DNA from: Gnetum montanum
Taxonomy: Eukaryota > Streptophyta > Gnetopsida > Gnetales > Gnetaceae
Reading direction: 5' to 3'
DNA length: 64,000 nucleotides
NCBI GenBank assembly: GCA_015680685.1
Contig: MNCI01001868.1
Coordinates: 441,564-505,563 of the forward strand
Positions 48,501-61,454 of this stretch are shown in pieces. The position numbers were made by a program, and so were the translations under genes. Numbering within the stretch: the first letter of the stretch is position 1; every line of letters starts with the position of its first letter. The notes under the pieces are model-generated. The model made no database searches and was not told the origin of the DNA. It saw only the letters and a program-made list of their open reading frames with translations.

Positions 48501-48829
48501 GCTAGGATGCTAGCATAGATGTCATTAAGGGAAATTTTGTCATATGGGGAAGGAATGTACTCCTTCCCATTGCTATGTACGAGCTCAAACTCCCTCTTGG
48601 CCTCTGCTTCCATATGTGAAATTAGCATGCTTGCCTAAATTTTGACACAAATGAGGTTATAACGATCTTCATTTATGGCTATAAAATCAGGACTTTCCCC
48701 TTTAATCCTTAAATATCACCTACACTCAATGATACTAGGGTCTTTGGGGTCATAGATCCTCATAGCTTGTTGGCTAGGATCTTCGCTAGTGATGGTGAAA
48801 GGCAATTTGGTGGACTATTGGAAAGACAT
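45501..48829 (-). pseudogene. Tat-like gag and protease of the middle element (decayed)
   Basis: The minus-strand reading starts at ATG 48829. The N-terminal part (48829-48480) matches the inner gag (RIKGESPDFIAINEDRYNLI). The capsid-like domain lies at about 47830-47290 (YNGKGDPNAHLITF, KALDWYHSLP, LLAIFKGVV), the knuckle region at 46860-46790 (YCFYHYHHLPSHDTD), and the proline-rich tail with PFFIRIPS and EPFVIKV at 46720-46450. Protease follows: MLISIPINEDIPTNEKS from 46017, active-site loop VDDGALTN near 45800, and NLILGRHW. Numerous stops and frame changes. Order and content equal those of the inner element. Confidence 0.85.
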
Positions 48830-50045
48830 GACTATAGTATTGAGAATGGCTTGAAATAGGCTATAAATGATAAAATAGAAGTAAATTCTAGCAAATGGAA
48901 TTCTAAAAATTTTAAAGGGAACAAAAATAGCTAAAAATAAAGTACTTACTATAATTACCAAAAATGGGTTTACCCCTTTACCAAAAATGAAAAGTTGGAA
49001 ATATTGGTATCAAGCCTCACCCAAGTTGACCTCCTAACTACTTCTATGCTGGGTATGGTAGGTGGGGGGTAAGAAGGAAGGTGAGGTAATGGAAACCTTA
49101 TACCTTCTAGCTCAATGTTGATGTGGGGGAAGGCTAAAAACCAAAGTCGAAAGTTGGTGTTTTTCCACCAAGATTGGTTTTGGTAGGCTATTAATTTTCT
49201 TAGCTATAAAAGATGGAGGGAAAGCTAGCTTCTAAAATTTTGGTAATTTTTGCAACAGTTGCACCACTCACTTTGGAAACTAGAAAAAATTAGTAGCAAA
49301 AAGAGAAAATATTAACACTGGCTTTGGAAGAAAAAATCCATAACAAGTGTTGTAAAAAAAATCACCCAACAACCTGCAACTTCCATGCTATAATGTTGGT
49401 CACAGGGGGAAAGGGGTAGTGTCATTCTTTTTAAGGTTTTGGGATTTTTTGCTGCAAAAAATAAAAAATACTTTCAACTTGCAATGGGAAGAAATAGTTC
49501 TAGTTGTTGAGTTGGCAACAAGCCTCATCCATGTTGGCCTCCCAACTACCTCTATGCTGGGTATGGTAGGGGAAAAAGAAGGGTGATGAGATAATGAAAA
49601 TATTACACCTTCTAACTCAATGTTGATGAGGGGGAAGATTGAAAACCAAAGTGGAAAGTCAATGTTTTTCTACCAAGATTGGTTTTAGCCAGTTAATTTT
49701 CTCATCTTGGAAAGATGGAGGGGGGAAAAATAACTTTCAGAAGTTTGGTAGTTTCCAGAAGGTTTTCACTACCAGCATTGAAAATTAGGAAAATTTTGAT
49801 AGCCAAGGGGGGTTAAGAAAATGCACTAAAAACTCAACACTACCTTTGAAAATTCACAGCAATTGCTGTAAAAATTGTAATGTCCAAACACTTGTCGCTT
49901 CACGATGGGTCTTGGGAGTAGAGGAGGATGGATTGTAACATTCATTAAAATGTAGACTCAAAGGTTTTGGCTACAAATTATAGATTTTAATATAATAGGA
50001 AATGTTGACAATAATGACAGTTAGATATGATCATAGAAATTAGGT
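48830..50045 (-). other. leader of the middle element with internal direct repeat
   Basis: Lies between primer site and gag. Two copies about 513 bp apart (from 49016 and from 49530) share AAGCCTCA, TGGGTATGGTAGG, AACCAAAGT and CCAAGATTGGTTTT. No coding region is supported. Confidence 0.65.
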
Positions 50046-50063
50046 AAAGTCCTTCTTATGCCA
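50046..50063 (-). other. primer-binding site of the middle element
   Basis: The minus strand reads GTTTTTCT, then TGGCATAAGAAGGACTTT, aligned with GTTTTC, then TGGCACTAGAAGGAGGG, in the inner element. Confidence 0.55.
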
Positions 50064-50071
50064 AGAAAAAC

Positions 50072-51710
50072 TGTTGCAACTAGAAAAGTTGATTGCTGGA
50101 ATGAAGATAGATGGATCTGGTGCACAGCAGTCCTTAACCTTGGCTCCCCAATACCTCATTGAAAAATTGGATCCAAGGCATCTTGGCTAGTGTGATAGAT
50201 CAACCAGGGACTTGGAAGGGGATTTGCAAAATAGTTTAATACAATGGAATGCAAAGAAAAAACTAATAATAGTTCTAAATAATGCATAAAAAATAAACAA
50301 ATATATCTTGCACATAGAACCCAAAACCTAAAAATTTATTGAGAAAAAATAAAGAATAAGTTAGAGAAATATGTACAAATGGTTCCTAAATGGGAAATAG
50401 GGGTATTCACTTGGATGGGGATTTAGGATCCATTGAAGTTGATGTAGTCAACTCCATGATCCAGATGTCCTGTCACTCCTGATGCTATCAAAACTCTAGT
50501 GTTACAATCTCAAATTTGCAATGTTGGCTACTAATAGGGGATGAGAAAAGTGGAAAGTTTGGATGCTAAATTACTCTATATTAGGGTTTGGAAATCCTAT
50601 AAGTGTAGTGTTGACACCAAAAATCCACAAATCTTAAGGTGATAATGCTTCCACACTAGGGTTCAAGAGAACACAAATGTGGAAGATTGTAAGAGCCCTT
50701 GAGTGCTTAAAAAATGCCCCAAGTATGGAATTATTGCTTGGAAAAGTTTATGTATGCTTATTGTATTCAAGTGCCAAAAAAGTGGAACCTTTAGAAAATT
50801 GCTGAATTGCCAAAGTGTTGAACTGTGAAAAATTGTGGAACCTGTAAATGGTGTTGGAGGCTGGTTTTTGTAAGTCTTAGGCCATGAATGGAGCTATAGA
50901 ATGGCAATGGTTTAATTGCATAATGGCTGCAAATTGGCTTCCAAATTGCTAAAAATTTCTACCTTGTTCAAGTGAGATGGATGCCCAAATATGGGGAGGT
51001 TACTATACATGGTAAGTGCTTCCCCCCATGGCCATTCTATTTAGTATAAATAGTAACTAGGGCACAAAATCTACACTAGAGATGATTCTTTCATGTTGAG
51101 CTCTCCACCATGCTTATTGAAGTGGCTGGTCAATGTTGAAGTGCATGAACTAATGAATTTGGCTTTTGTGCTTCCATACTAGGGGAGTATAATTTCAACA
51201 CTGGGGGTGGAGGCTCCATGATTGGGGGTTTTGGGGGGTGGGGTGGTGGGTAGCAGGGGGTGGGTGGTGGAACTTCCATGTTGAGGGGAAAAGGTTTCCA
51301 AGTTGAGCATGTAGTCTCTATGCTAGGAGGAAGGGGGATTTTTCAAGCTAAGGGGAAACTCCCCACCTCTTGACACTGGGGGTAGGTGAGATCTACTTCT
51401 TTGCAAGTGTTTCCAGCATAGAAAAATGTATACCCCCCATAAAACCCATCAAATTGGCATTTTTAGCATTTCAAAAGGCATTTTGACCTCGCAAGTCCAA
51501 ATATAGATACTAGGTGACTTTTTTCACTTGGGGAATGAGGCTTTGACCAGTTATGAGGCATTTTTCAGCCCCAAAAGTATAAAGTATGTGAAATTTCCCA
51601 CTATGGATTACAATCTTCACATCTACCATGAAATTTTTTCTTAGGTTTCATGGGGTGAAAGCTAAATGATGAAAATTCGCTACAACATATAAATTTTTTG
51701 TGGTGTTTCT
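50072..51710 (-). repeat. 5' LTR of the middle element
   Basis: Homologous to 12305-13863, with roughly 15% difference in the stretch I compared. Its first base has mutated (AGAAACACCAC for TGAAACACC). It contains a very G-rich stretch at 51205-51270 on the plus strand. Confidence 0.87.
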
Positions 51711-51715
51711 AAGAC

Positions 51716-52489
51716 CAATCCACCATCATGTCAAAATCATCATCTTTTACCAACACTTAGCTGAATTTCTGCAGTTTGTTTTTGTGATTTAGACTTAGCG
51801 ATAGAGTGAATGCACGTAGTGTGGTGTTTAATAAATGTATAGAATTTTTGTTCAAGTGGATTATTCTTGAGCATAATTCATGATTGGGAATAAAGATTGA
51901 GATTATTTTTCACTATTGCAGCATCTCACTTAGCTTATTTTTACTTAGTTTAATTTTACCTTTTAACATGTTTACTTTTCCTAAGCTATTTACATTTTTC
52001 CAAGCACCTCATTTTTTAAACATCTTTTAGTAAGGTGATATAACTATGATTTATTTCAAGCATAAAGTGTAATAATTTGGTAACCTAGTAGTGCGTTCAC
52101 TTGATTTGCTCAATAGTGGATTCACTTGATAATCCTAGTGACAATTACATGAATCCTTGATGTGTATAGTAAGCCAGGCATGGATACTTGTCACCATTGG
52201 CTAGATTAGATCTACATTTTCACCATACTTAGACTTAGATTTTATATTCACTTTCATTATTTTGGCACTTAGGGCAATTAAAGCCAAATAACATTAGTGT
52301 ATCATATGCCTCACCAAGAGTTAAACCATATAACTTGAACTTTGCTAACTCAACACAAGAAGATGATGATCGTAAACTGAACATTAACTACTAGTAAATC
52401 TACATTGACCGTTCATGGATTAAGATTAGGGTGCATGCATATACTTGTGACTTGTATGTTTGAGTGTTGAAATATCTAGCTACTCATCA
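51716..52489 (+). repeat. 5' LTR of the outer Athila-like element, right fragment
   Basis: Starts CAATCCACCATC and aligns with 61548-62308, ending CTACTCATCA. The five bases before it (51711-51715, AAGAC) are the decayed second copy of the middle element's target duplication. Confidence 0.87.
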
Positions 52490-52490
52490 T

Positions 52491-52508
52491 TGGCATTGTT
52501 GTTGGGGA
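52491..52508 (+). other. primer-binding site, tRNA-Asp type
   Basis: TGGCATTGTTGTTGGGGA differs from the Athila site TGGCGCCGTTGCCGGGGA at five positions, all transitions. It begins one base after the LTR. Confidence 0.75.
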
Positions 52509-52633
52509 TATATCAATGTTTGCTAAGTAGTTGATCTTACAAAGTTTTTTTTATCAAGTATCATCAAGTAGATCTTTCAACTTAAATTAATTTCTTAAAA
52601 AGTACACATACACTTAAGAATCAAGCATTTAAT

Positions 52634-54480
52634 ATGGATTCCACAACTAAGGAGAAATCATCAGCTACTAAGAGTTATGATAGAGAGTATAATGAAGAAT
52701 ACTGGAGTGTACCAATGCAAACTAGAATTTCCTATGCTCACACTAATCCATACTATCCTAACTTTACATTTGTCTCTTATCTGGATGAATAACTAAGATG
52801 TAGAGATTTATAGGGAAATATTGTCTTTCCTCCAGAATGTTTTGCATCATCAATATTGCAAGAAATCCTTATGAGGTCAAACCTTGGCCATGTGTAAGAA
52901 GGTTACCATATTACTAAATACATGACTAGGCCATACCAACCAATCGAGGCATAGGTAAGAAGGGATGCTACAATGGAGATAAGACATGAGTGTGATAAGC
53001 GAAAGAATGTACCTCAAATAATTATCCTAGAGGAAAAAGAAGATGCTACATTTAAAATAAAATTTTTTTTATCAAACTCGTGGATCTCATTCACAAACAC
53101 CAATCATTCATATTAAGAATCCCATCAAGATATAACTACATTTAGCTCTTGTAGAAATACCTAGAAGGAATAAGAAGACTCTAGACTTAGGAGGAACTTG
53201 AGGCCTAAAACCTCCACTAAATCAAAAGGAGATGAATCAAGGAGTCATAGAAGGAGAACCAGCCATAATTGTTCCTCAACTCTTCCCTCTTCTTCTTTAC
53301 ACTCATCTATAGATTCTAACAAGAGAGAAAGAATACTAAGGGATTATGATTGAGAAAGGTGAAGAGACCATGAGAGATATGCACATTGAAAAAGACATAA
53401 GAGAAGAAGAGAAAGAATCATATGTGAAGAGAAAGAACATCATGAGCATTGGAGGGGTCATAACTCCAATAGATCTTATGAACCTAATGAGTACGAAGAG
53501 CCCTTGCTGGTCACTCAAAACATGATTAATATTAGGGATGTAGTGTATATTCTTACCAAGCCCTTAAGGGATAGTCGCATCAAGTGTCTAGATATGAAAA
53601 ATATTTCAAAGCTTGAAAGAAGATACAATTTAGATCCATAGCACCATCTTCAAGCCTTCCATGATGCTTTTTCCCTACAAAATATTAAAAATAATTATTA
53701 GAAACTAAAGTTGTTTCCTAGAACCCTCATAAACAAAGCAAAGAGCTAGTATTGATCCTTGGAACTAGAATCAATTTGAAGATGGAGTACCATGCTAGAG
53801 CTCTTAAATCATAAGTATCGAAATTATTTTAGAGTATCTAATTTAAGAAAATAGATCTAAGGATGGAAGTAATAAATACATGAATCCCTTGATACAGTAA
53901 TGGATAGGTACTATTCTTTATTACATAGGTGTCTAGACCATGGATTTGCTTAATGGGAACAACTCAGACATATTGTTGATGGGCTAAGATGCAAAACTAG
54001 AGAGAGCCTTGGGGTATATGCCCAAGGCAGGTTATCTAAGATGATAGCTTATTGTATTCAAAGACTCATTGCCTAAGTGACAAAAGAAGAAAAAGAGTTG
54101 AGAAAAAGAGAATTAGCCAAAGAATATAATAGAGATTCCACCATTAGGAAAAGGGATGTGAGAGTATGTGAGTCACAAGAAAAAGAAAATTTGGAAGACA
54201 TGATCCAATGAAAGAATTTACCAATCCAAAAATTAGTTAATGACATTGCAACAAAGGTAGAGAAAATGTGGGATTTTATAGATGCAAAATTTGCTATAGC
54301 ATTGAAGATAGTAGAGAAAAAGGTTGAACAATACCTAAACCAAAGTAAAGAAAAGAAGAAAAGAAAAGACAATGAGTAAGAGAACTATAGGAACAAAGGA
54401 AAAGTTGGTGTAGTAGAGGAATTAATAGTCTAGTACAGAGGATGATGAATGCTGTAAAGTGTGCCAGTATGAACATACTA
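52634..54480 (+). pseudogene. Athila-like gag of the outer element (decayed)
   Basis: Starts at ATG 52634 (MDSTTKEKSSATKSYDREYN) and runs mostly in one frame with many stops. A Ser/Arg/Lys-rich stretch (53150-53460) precedes the capsid-like region (53500-54050: PLLVTQNMINIRDVV, KCLDMKNISKLERRY, HLQAFHDAFSLQNIK). A charged helical part (54060-54390) and a CCKVCQYEH knuckle-like end near 54450 follow. It is the counterpart of 1980-3900 on the minus strand. Stops such as TAG for TGG or CAG show long inactivity. Confidence 0.85.
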
Positions 54481-55139
54481 AGGAATTTTTCCCTATTATG
54501 GCCTACTTACAAGAGTCTAGGGCAAATGTACTTAATCTGAAATTCATCAAGAAACAATTGCATAGATGATTACCTTATCCACAAGGTAATTTTTGATCAT
54601 CCTACTAGCAATTGAACTATCCAAGTGGGGCTTATCCTTAGCCATAGAAGTAATACTAGTAGTACTAGCAACAATCAAAAGCGTGGGGAATGCCACCACC
54701 AAGGTAGAAGTATCCATATAGGTAGCCTGACCCCTAGGGATGCTATGTTCAACATTCAATCTCTTCAGTGAACACTTTGGTCCATACCTCCTCTCACTAT
54801 TATCCATCAAAGTATCATAGACCCACTACCTCATGTATGAATCCAAATTCTTACATGTCCCAAATAGCAATTGGTTCCTCACTCCAAACTCATAAAAATT
54901 TACCACCAATACTACTACCAATTATGGAAGGAGAACTGCCATCACAACCATAGTAGAAAAGTTCTACAAGGACAGTGTATATATAGAGTGAGGAGCATAC
55001 CATCAACACTAAAGGTAAATCTAAGAAATGTTCTTTCTATAGGACAAGTCTAGAAAAGGTAGAGTAAGAAATTCATCCAATCATGTTCTTCCTATGACAG
55101 ATCCTCCTATAATCACCATGCTTCCACAATCACCAAATC

Positions 55140-55705
55140 AAAAACTCATAGCTATCATGCTAACTAATATAGTATTAGATTGGATAAAGGTAGGAGCATC
55201 TTCTAAAAAATGAATAGATCCTAGAAATCCTTTGATTCATTTGCAAATTGCTATAAATTCACCATGCAAAGCTCTAATAGACTCAGGTTTTGGAGCTAAC
55301 TTGATATCTCAAGAAATGTACAAGGCATGGAACTTACTACCATTAAAGAAGTGCAATATAAGACTAGAGCTTGTAGATCAATCAGTCACCATTCCTTTAG
55401 GACAAATAGAAGATGTAGTGATGACTATCAATAGATGGTCTTATCTAGTAGATTTTCTTATAATCAATGTGAAGAATGATAATAGGAACTTTTCTATCAT
55501 TATGAGAAGAGCATGACTTAGCAAAATTGATGCTAAGTTAGAAATGAGAGTCTTATCCTTGGAAATTTCCAAGGAAAATGAGCAAGGAGCCATACATATG
55601 CAAAGAATTCCATGCATTAATTATGATGACGAAGGATGTAGTTGTGAATTGAAACTTCAAGATGTCAACATAATCCTTATATCAGCTCACAATAAATGTG
55701 AAGAA
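55140..55705 (+). pseudogene. Athila-like protease of the outer element
   Basis: The open stretch 55232-55516 has the retropepsin loop ALIDSGFGANLIS, with the D-S-G triad intact, followed by YKAWNLLPLKKCNIRLELVD. It matches 1023-1406 of the left element closely. Sequence up to 55705 continues the linker towards RT (SLEISKENEQG, as in the left element), but RT itself does not follow. Confidence 0.85.
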
Positions 55706-55710
55706 TAAGT

Positions 55711-56082
55711 ATGTACAAAAAAGAAATAATTACCACTAAACTAAAAGAAACCCATTGGTTAAGAGATGAGAACATAAAACTATCCAAAACATGCATGGAA
55801 ATATACAATTCACTTATTAAATCCTACCCCAAGAAAATAACCCAAATTGAGAACTTACAAAAGAATATCCTAAACTATGATCATACACCAATAATTAGTA
55901 ATAAACGTGGAGACTTAAAACTTGAAATTAAGAATAAAAAAGAAAACATAGTTGGATCTTTTGAAATGAAAAGATCATATAGTACAATAGAATATGCATC
56001 TCCAAAAGATCAAAACTTGATTATCATCAATGTCACATGGGATAATAAACAAAAATCTAAATCACTAAAAAATGATAAATAA
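55711..56082 (+). CDS. small open frame after the protease, function unknown
   Basis: An intact 123-codon frame, Lys-rich, without a domain I recognise. It sits where the protease-RT linker should be. Being open in such a decayed element is mildly surprising, but AT-rich sequence of this length can be open by chance. I infer it is either linker remnant or not a gene. Confidence 0.3.
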   Translation: MYKKEIITTKLKETHWLRDENIKLSKTCMEIYNSLIKSYPKKITQIENLQKNILNYDHTPIISNKRGDLKLEIKNKKENIVGSFEMKRSYSTIEYASPKDQNLIIINVTWDNKQKSKSLKNDK

Positions 56083-58500
56083 GAAACCTAGAGTGTATGA
56101 TCCTAGGGATCTAGGATCCATTTTCTGAACACTTTTCCATGAGTTTAGTCATGAGGGAGATGCCCTATCTTGAATTAGGAATTGATAAGTGCTTTTTAAG
56201 TTTTTTCTATTTTATAATATTTTGATTTATAAGTTTTGTTATAATTTTTACATTTCTTACCAATTTTTCACATTCTTTAATATAGTTTCCATTCTTTTAT
56301 ATTTTTTTCTATTTCTTACTCATTTTTCATTCCTTAACACTTTTCAAATTCTTTATACATTTTTCTATACTTATTATTTTTCCATGATTTTTACTACCCT
56401 TCATGTACATACTTTTGTTGATTTTTCCAATAAAGTATAAAGGAATAAAACAAGATGTAGTTACGTTATCAAATCATTGAAAGAGTGATTATATATGCAG
56501 GGAGACCACATCATCCATCCACTTATTTCCAATAATAAGAGATCCTTATCATGGCCATAATGACATTATTTTCACAGTAAAACTAAAATAAGCTTAAGAT
56601 CATTATGCCTAGATATAAAAGTGAAGAACCAAGTGGGAATGAAAAGTGTGTGGCATCAAGGAGACTTGTGGGTTCTTTAAGGTTGCTATTATAAGTTTGA
56701 TCTTATTGAAAGTTATATGATTCACTTGAGTTCTAACAAAAAATAGAAGTATATCTAAAATAAGTGTTGCCTTACTATGTCATTGGAAAGATATGTTACC
56801 AATACCTGAAGGTAGTCCTTTAGTAAGGTCTACACATTAATAATCTAGTAAATGCACAAAAAAAAAAAAATTCTAGGGGTTCCACTAGAAAGACATGTTA
56901 CCTATGCTTGAAGGTAGATGAATTCTTAGAAATTTTAAGGTTTTTTGGACTTAAATTGATTATGAGACTAGAAAAGCATGTTACCCATGCTTGAAGGCAC
57001 TCCTCTATCCAATGGAAAAGTCTCCTTTAAAAAATAATAAAATGTGCTATTAATAAACTACTTCATGGAACTTCATTGCCAAGTGGTAATACTTCTTGTT
57101 GTTGTGGTAGCCTTGTGGTTGTTTTTTCTAGGATGATATAATGTGATGTCACTAGTAAGTAGTATGGACTTGGTTTTAATCTTGGATAGAAGGGCTAATG
57201 ATTACTTTAACCATGCATCACACATAGAATTCATTATGCCTATGGTAAGACACCTCACATCCCATTTCCAGTAATCCCTACTACTCTTGTTTCATCTTAC
57301 TATTATATATAATCATAATTTAATGGTTTTATATAATATAGTACTATTTTTTTATAAAGGAAATACTAAGATATGTGTTTTCGGAAGATAGGTGTGTTTT
57401 ACATTTAACTGCTTGAGTACCTACAAACACTTGTAGGTGTGGTTATACAAAGATACTAAGGGCTAGAGCCTGCTTTGGGGAGGATCCACTTGTATAACTC
57501 TTATGCTTCATACCTAATGATAAATTCCACATCATCTTATGCCTCCAGAACGCTTAAAATGTTTATTTTTACTTTCCTATCTACTCATCTTCTATTATAC
57601 ATTTGGCAATTCCTACCAACCATCTCCTACAAATCTAATCGACTAACTTTGCCTAAATTCCTTCTTTCACACACTTTTGATGCTAAATCTTGAAATTATG
57701 AGTATCATCCATGATCAAGAACCCTTTGGATAATATTTACACCTTCTAGACTTTTCATTTCACTTTATTTTTCCATCAAAAATTGCTAAAAATATGGAAA
57801 ATCTTGACGATGACATTGTAACTATGATGTATGATGCCTTGCGACATTGCATCGATGATTTTGTATCTACATTGTATCTATTAGAAACCCCTATATATAC
57901 ATGTTGGAGTTAAGAAAATTTTCATTCTTCTCATTTCATGCATAGGGAGTTCATGTTGTTTTTGTAACCCTCTAGTAATCAAACATAAGGGCTTCATAAC
58001 TTCCTCACCATAGCTCTGATTTGTGTGATTCTTAAACCCTCTTGATCATGGAGTGACCAACTTAGTCATGGGGGAGAGCGTTGCATGTAATTTATGTGAT
58101 TTGCCCTAAATTTTTCTAATGCCTGAAAGAATATATTAAGGATAAGAACAATAATACTTCATCACATTTGAACCAAATAATTGAATAAAAGCTAATAAAC
58201 TTAACTATTCTTCTCAGTTAAGCATTAAAATATATGTTAAACTAGAAAATAACAATTGTGAGAGGTCATAAAGAACTAACTTATTCATAACACATTAGAA
58301 AATACGACAATTAAGGGTTTCTTTTCAAATTTTTCTAACTTTGTAATTCTTGTATGAGCTAAAAGGTAGTAATAAATATAGATTTTGATCAATTCTAATG
58401 ACTTGAGAGAGAAATATGAACTATTAGAAACATATTCAAAATTCTTGGGTAATCATAGATGAATTCCTATTGATTGCATATGGTTCCTAAAAGATCCATA
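56083..58500 (+). other. non-coding middle part of the outer element
   Basis: Strongly AT-rich, with no RT or integrase block in any frame I read. Three imperfect repeats of about 100 bp (near 56775, 56885, 56970) share ACATGTTACC and GCTTGAAGGTA. Confidence 0.55.
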
Positions 58501-61150
58501 GCTGAAGGACCCTAAAAAAAAAGAGGCAAAAGACCTAGAGGAAGAGGATAAATTAGGGAAAAACTCACAAGTTGAGTAAGAGAACCTATCTTTCAATATC
58601 CATTAGACTACAGCTACTATGCAGTAATCTGCACAAGTTGAAGTTGAAGCACCACTCGCTCAAGAGGAAGGACAATGCCTCACACTATCGAATGAGTGTA
58701 TTAAGGCTATCCAAGAGCAATCAAAAATGTTCATAGTCATTGTGGAATTTACGTTTGAACCATTTATAAATTTTGCATCTACTAGTGTCCAAGAGCAACT
58801 CTAAGCATCTCGTTTTTGGCCCACACTATCATCCAATGGTGAATGGTACCTAGGGAAAGTATATCAATCTAGTTGGATAAGTAAAATGATATCACTATTA
58901 AGATTGAAGAAATCATAATGCCATATTTAGTCAAAGTAATAGCCAAGGCACTACATCTTTCTCACATCAGAGCCAACATTACCTAGATATTCACAAGGTC
59001 TAACACAAATGCAAAGAAGCTATGGCTACAAAGGGCCTATGGAACAATTGAAAATAAATACAGTGAATTGTCTACTGAAGAAAATATCTATTTCAAGATC
59101 AACGCCTATCACATCTTTCTAACTAAAAGATTGAATAGAATTTTCATTGATGTGGTTAGGGGTAGCACCATCCTCATGAAAAAATTCCAAGTAAATATGG
59201 ATCATTTATTATTTTTAAGAATTTAAAGAAGGTTTGAGGAAAAGAAGGTAGGGAAACTCACCTTACCATTCCTTTCCCTTAATAGAAGACTAATTAGATA
59301 AGTAAGAATTTTGGGATATACCAATGAAGTTCAAAAAATCCAAAATGCATCCTAAGCTAAGATTTCAAAATCAATGTCATGCAAAAAGAATCAAATAGAG
59401 AAACTGGTAGGCATTGAGGAAGCTGTAGTATCTACACTAGTAGGGAATGTTTTAGCTTATGAAATAGAGTAAGTAGGACCTAGTGGGTTAACACTAGCTA
59501 GTGATAGACCAAGACTAAGCACTTCACTAGCATAGCAGATACAAATCCTTCATGAGTAATTTTTAGCAAATTACTGAAACAATTAGCTAGTAAAATCGAG
59601 AGGTCTTTAGTATGTATAAAATAAGGGACAATCCAAATAGACCTGCAATATCAATAGGACTAGCCAATGGTCAAGTGTCATTAGAGATAGGAAAATATGA
59701 TGATTGGACATAACAAATATCTAAGAACATTGCATCCTTCTAGGTCATGCTAGAAATAAGAGAAGAAGCCATAATAGTGATTATGAAACACCAAGATGTA
59801 GTATAATAGCAGAAGTTCTTACCAATCATATTAAAGAATCCTTTGATGTTTCCTTGTGCCATCAATAAATATAATTAGAACCAAAGATGTTGAAACCATA
59901 GCCAGAATTTCCATGGCCCCACAAGAACATGAAGATATTTTTGATTGATTGCTATAGATAGGGCAAGTGATGTAGAATATTTTTGATATTTCCAACAATA
60001 TCATTGTAGTGTAGTTTGACCTTATTTCAATTATGGATAAGCTAGTAATGGGAGAGACTAGAGCTAAACATGTAGAAAATGAAGTGTAGAGGTTATAAGA
60101 AAAATTATTTCCATTATGAGAAGAGAGTCAAGACTCTGCATGACATATTATGCCAAACCAACTAAAATAGTTCAAAACTAAATAGATAGCCCAAATAATG
60201 GTTAAAAACATCTAGATGGAGATGGAGAGAGAAAAGGAAACATGGAATGCCTCAGTGGTAAAAGCACAGACTTATGCTCATGACAAAGCCCTAACTACCT
60301 TAGGGGAAGAGAATAAAATAATAATTATTAAACATAAGAGATTGATAAAAATTAAGAAGTAAAAGAATGTCCTAGAAGAAAGCATTAATTAATTGAGAGT
60401 AGTTTACCAAAGTTAACCTAGATATGAGAAAACAAGCTAGAGAAAATAGGATCCTGTCAATGAAAGAAGTTTGCACAATACAACAAAAATCAACCATTGA
60501 AATTAGTGCATGGAAAGATGAGGCCAGGAAACATGAATGGTTAAAAGAAAACTTCAAAGATCAAGAGGGCATGTACAAATACATGAATAAAAAATAAATC
60601 CAAATGGCCAAGTTCAAGATCAATTCAATCATGACAAAAACACCTAATTGGTAGCAATTCCTAGGTGGTTTTGCCCACGTACACCAAGATGAGATCAAGA
60701 ATAAAGACCTATAGATAAAGGAATTAGTAGAGTACATGAGCTTAGAAAATATCTAACATGCTAATCTGGCCATGTTAATAGCAGGCATGCCTACAATCAA
60801 ACTGGAATAGTAAGGAGTTGTAGTATATGCATATTTGAGAAGAAGTTTGCAGATAGAAAAGATGCATAATAGAAATTACACATTACAAACTTTGAACTTG
60901 AAGTAGTTAATGCTAGCTACCATGATCAAAATGATATAGTAGTAAATTTGGCTAGGAAGATGACAGATTACCAAGAATTAAGGAAGATAGTCAAAGCATT
61001 TGAAGAAGAAAGAAGGCAACTTGTGGCCTGGTATATAAAGACTAATAAAATGTTTCCATTGGGAAGTATCAACTCTAGTAAACATTGTTGAACTTACCTA
61101 GATGGTACATGATCCAAGATCTAAGGAAAAAAAGCTTTAGATGCTACTTT
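58500..61150 (+). pseudogene. decayed 3' coding region of the outer element (identity unknown)
   Basis: Coding-like stretches in shifting frames, for example NIYFKINAYHIFLTKRL and IFIDVVRGSTILMKKF near 59080-59190, VSLEIGKYDDW near 59670, and a long charged helical, coiled-coil-like tail (60410-60600). It occupies the place between pol and 3' LTR where Athila elements often carry an env-like or other extra frame. I do not recognise the protein, so the name stays open. Confidence 0.45.
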
Positions 61151-61454
61151 ACAAATACCAATTTCAAAAGCCCAATGATAAAGAATAGAGGTTGATGGAG
61201 GATCCACCACCACTTGGAACTGAAAGGCTCCATTGAGCTTTGTTCTTTTGTTTTCTTTTGCAAATTGTGTCAATCATGTGATGAAAGTTAATTTTGTAAA
61301 TACCACTCAAACCACAATGCAACATTCATAGTAGAGTTAGTCGTGTAAATAAGTCATAGTATCCAAGTTTATAGACAACCCCATAAATTTTGTAAAGAGC
61401 TTTATCTTGCTTTTGTTTAACTAGAGGATGAGTTTCCAATTAGTCGTGGGGGTA

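Larger units (their letters stand above)
12305..51710 (-). mobile_element. middle Tat-like Ty3/gypsy element carrying an antisense gene
   Basis: Minus-strand element of about 21.9 kb once the inner element is removed. Read in its own sense: 5' LTR (51710-50072), primer site, leader, gag and protease (48829 to about 45500), motif cluster, antisense gene region (44489-39060), a tandem array interrupted by the inner element (39060-38448 and 20888-17990), RT, RNase H and integrase (17380-14130), motif cluster, polypurine tract, 3' LTR (13863-12305). Its 5-bp target duplication has decayed: AATAT on the left, AAGAC on the right, both one change from AATAC in the intact LTR at 61543. Its proteins match those of the inner element block for block. 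It is CpG-poor and full of stops, as an older copy should be. Confidence 0.88.
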
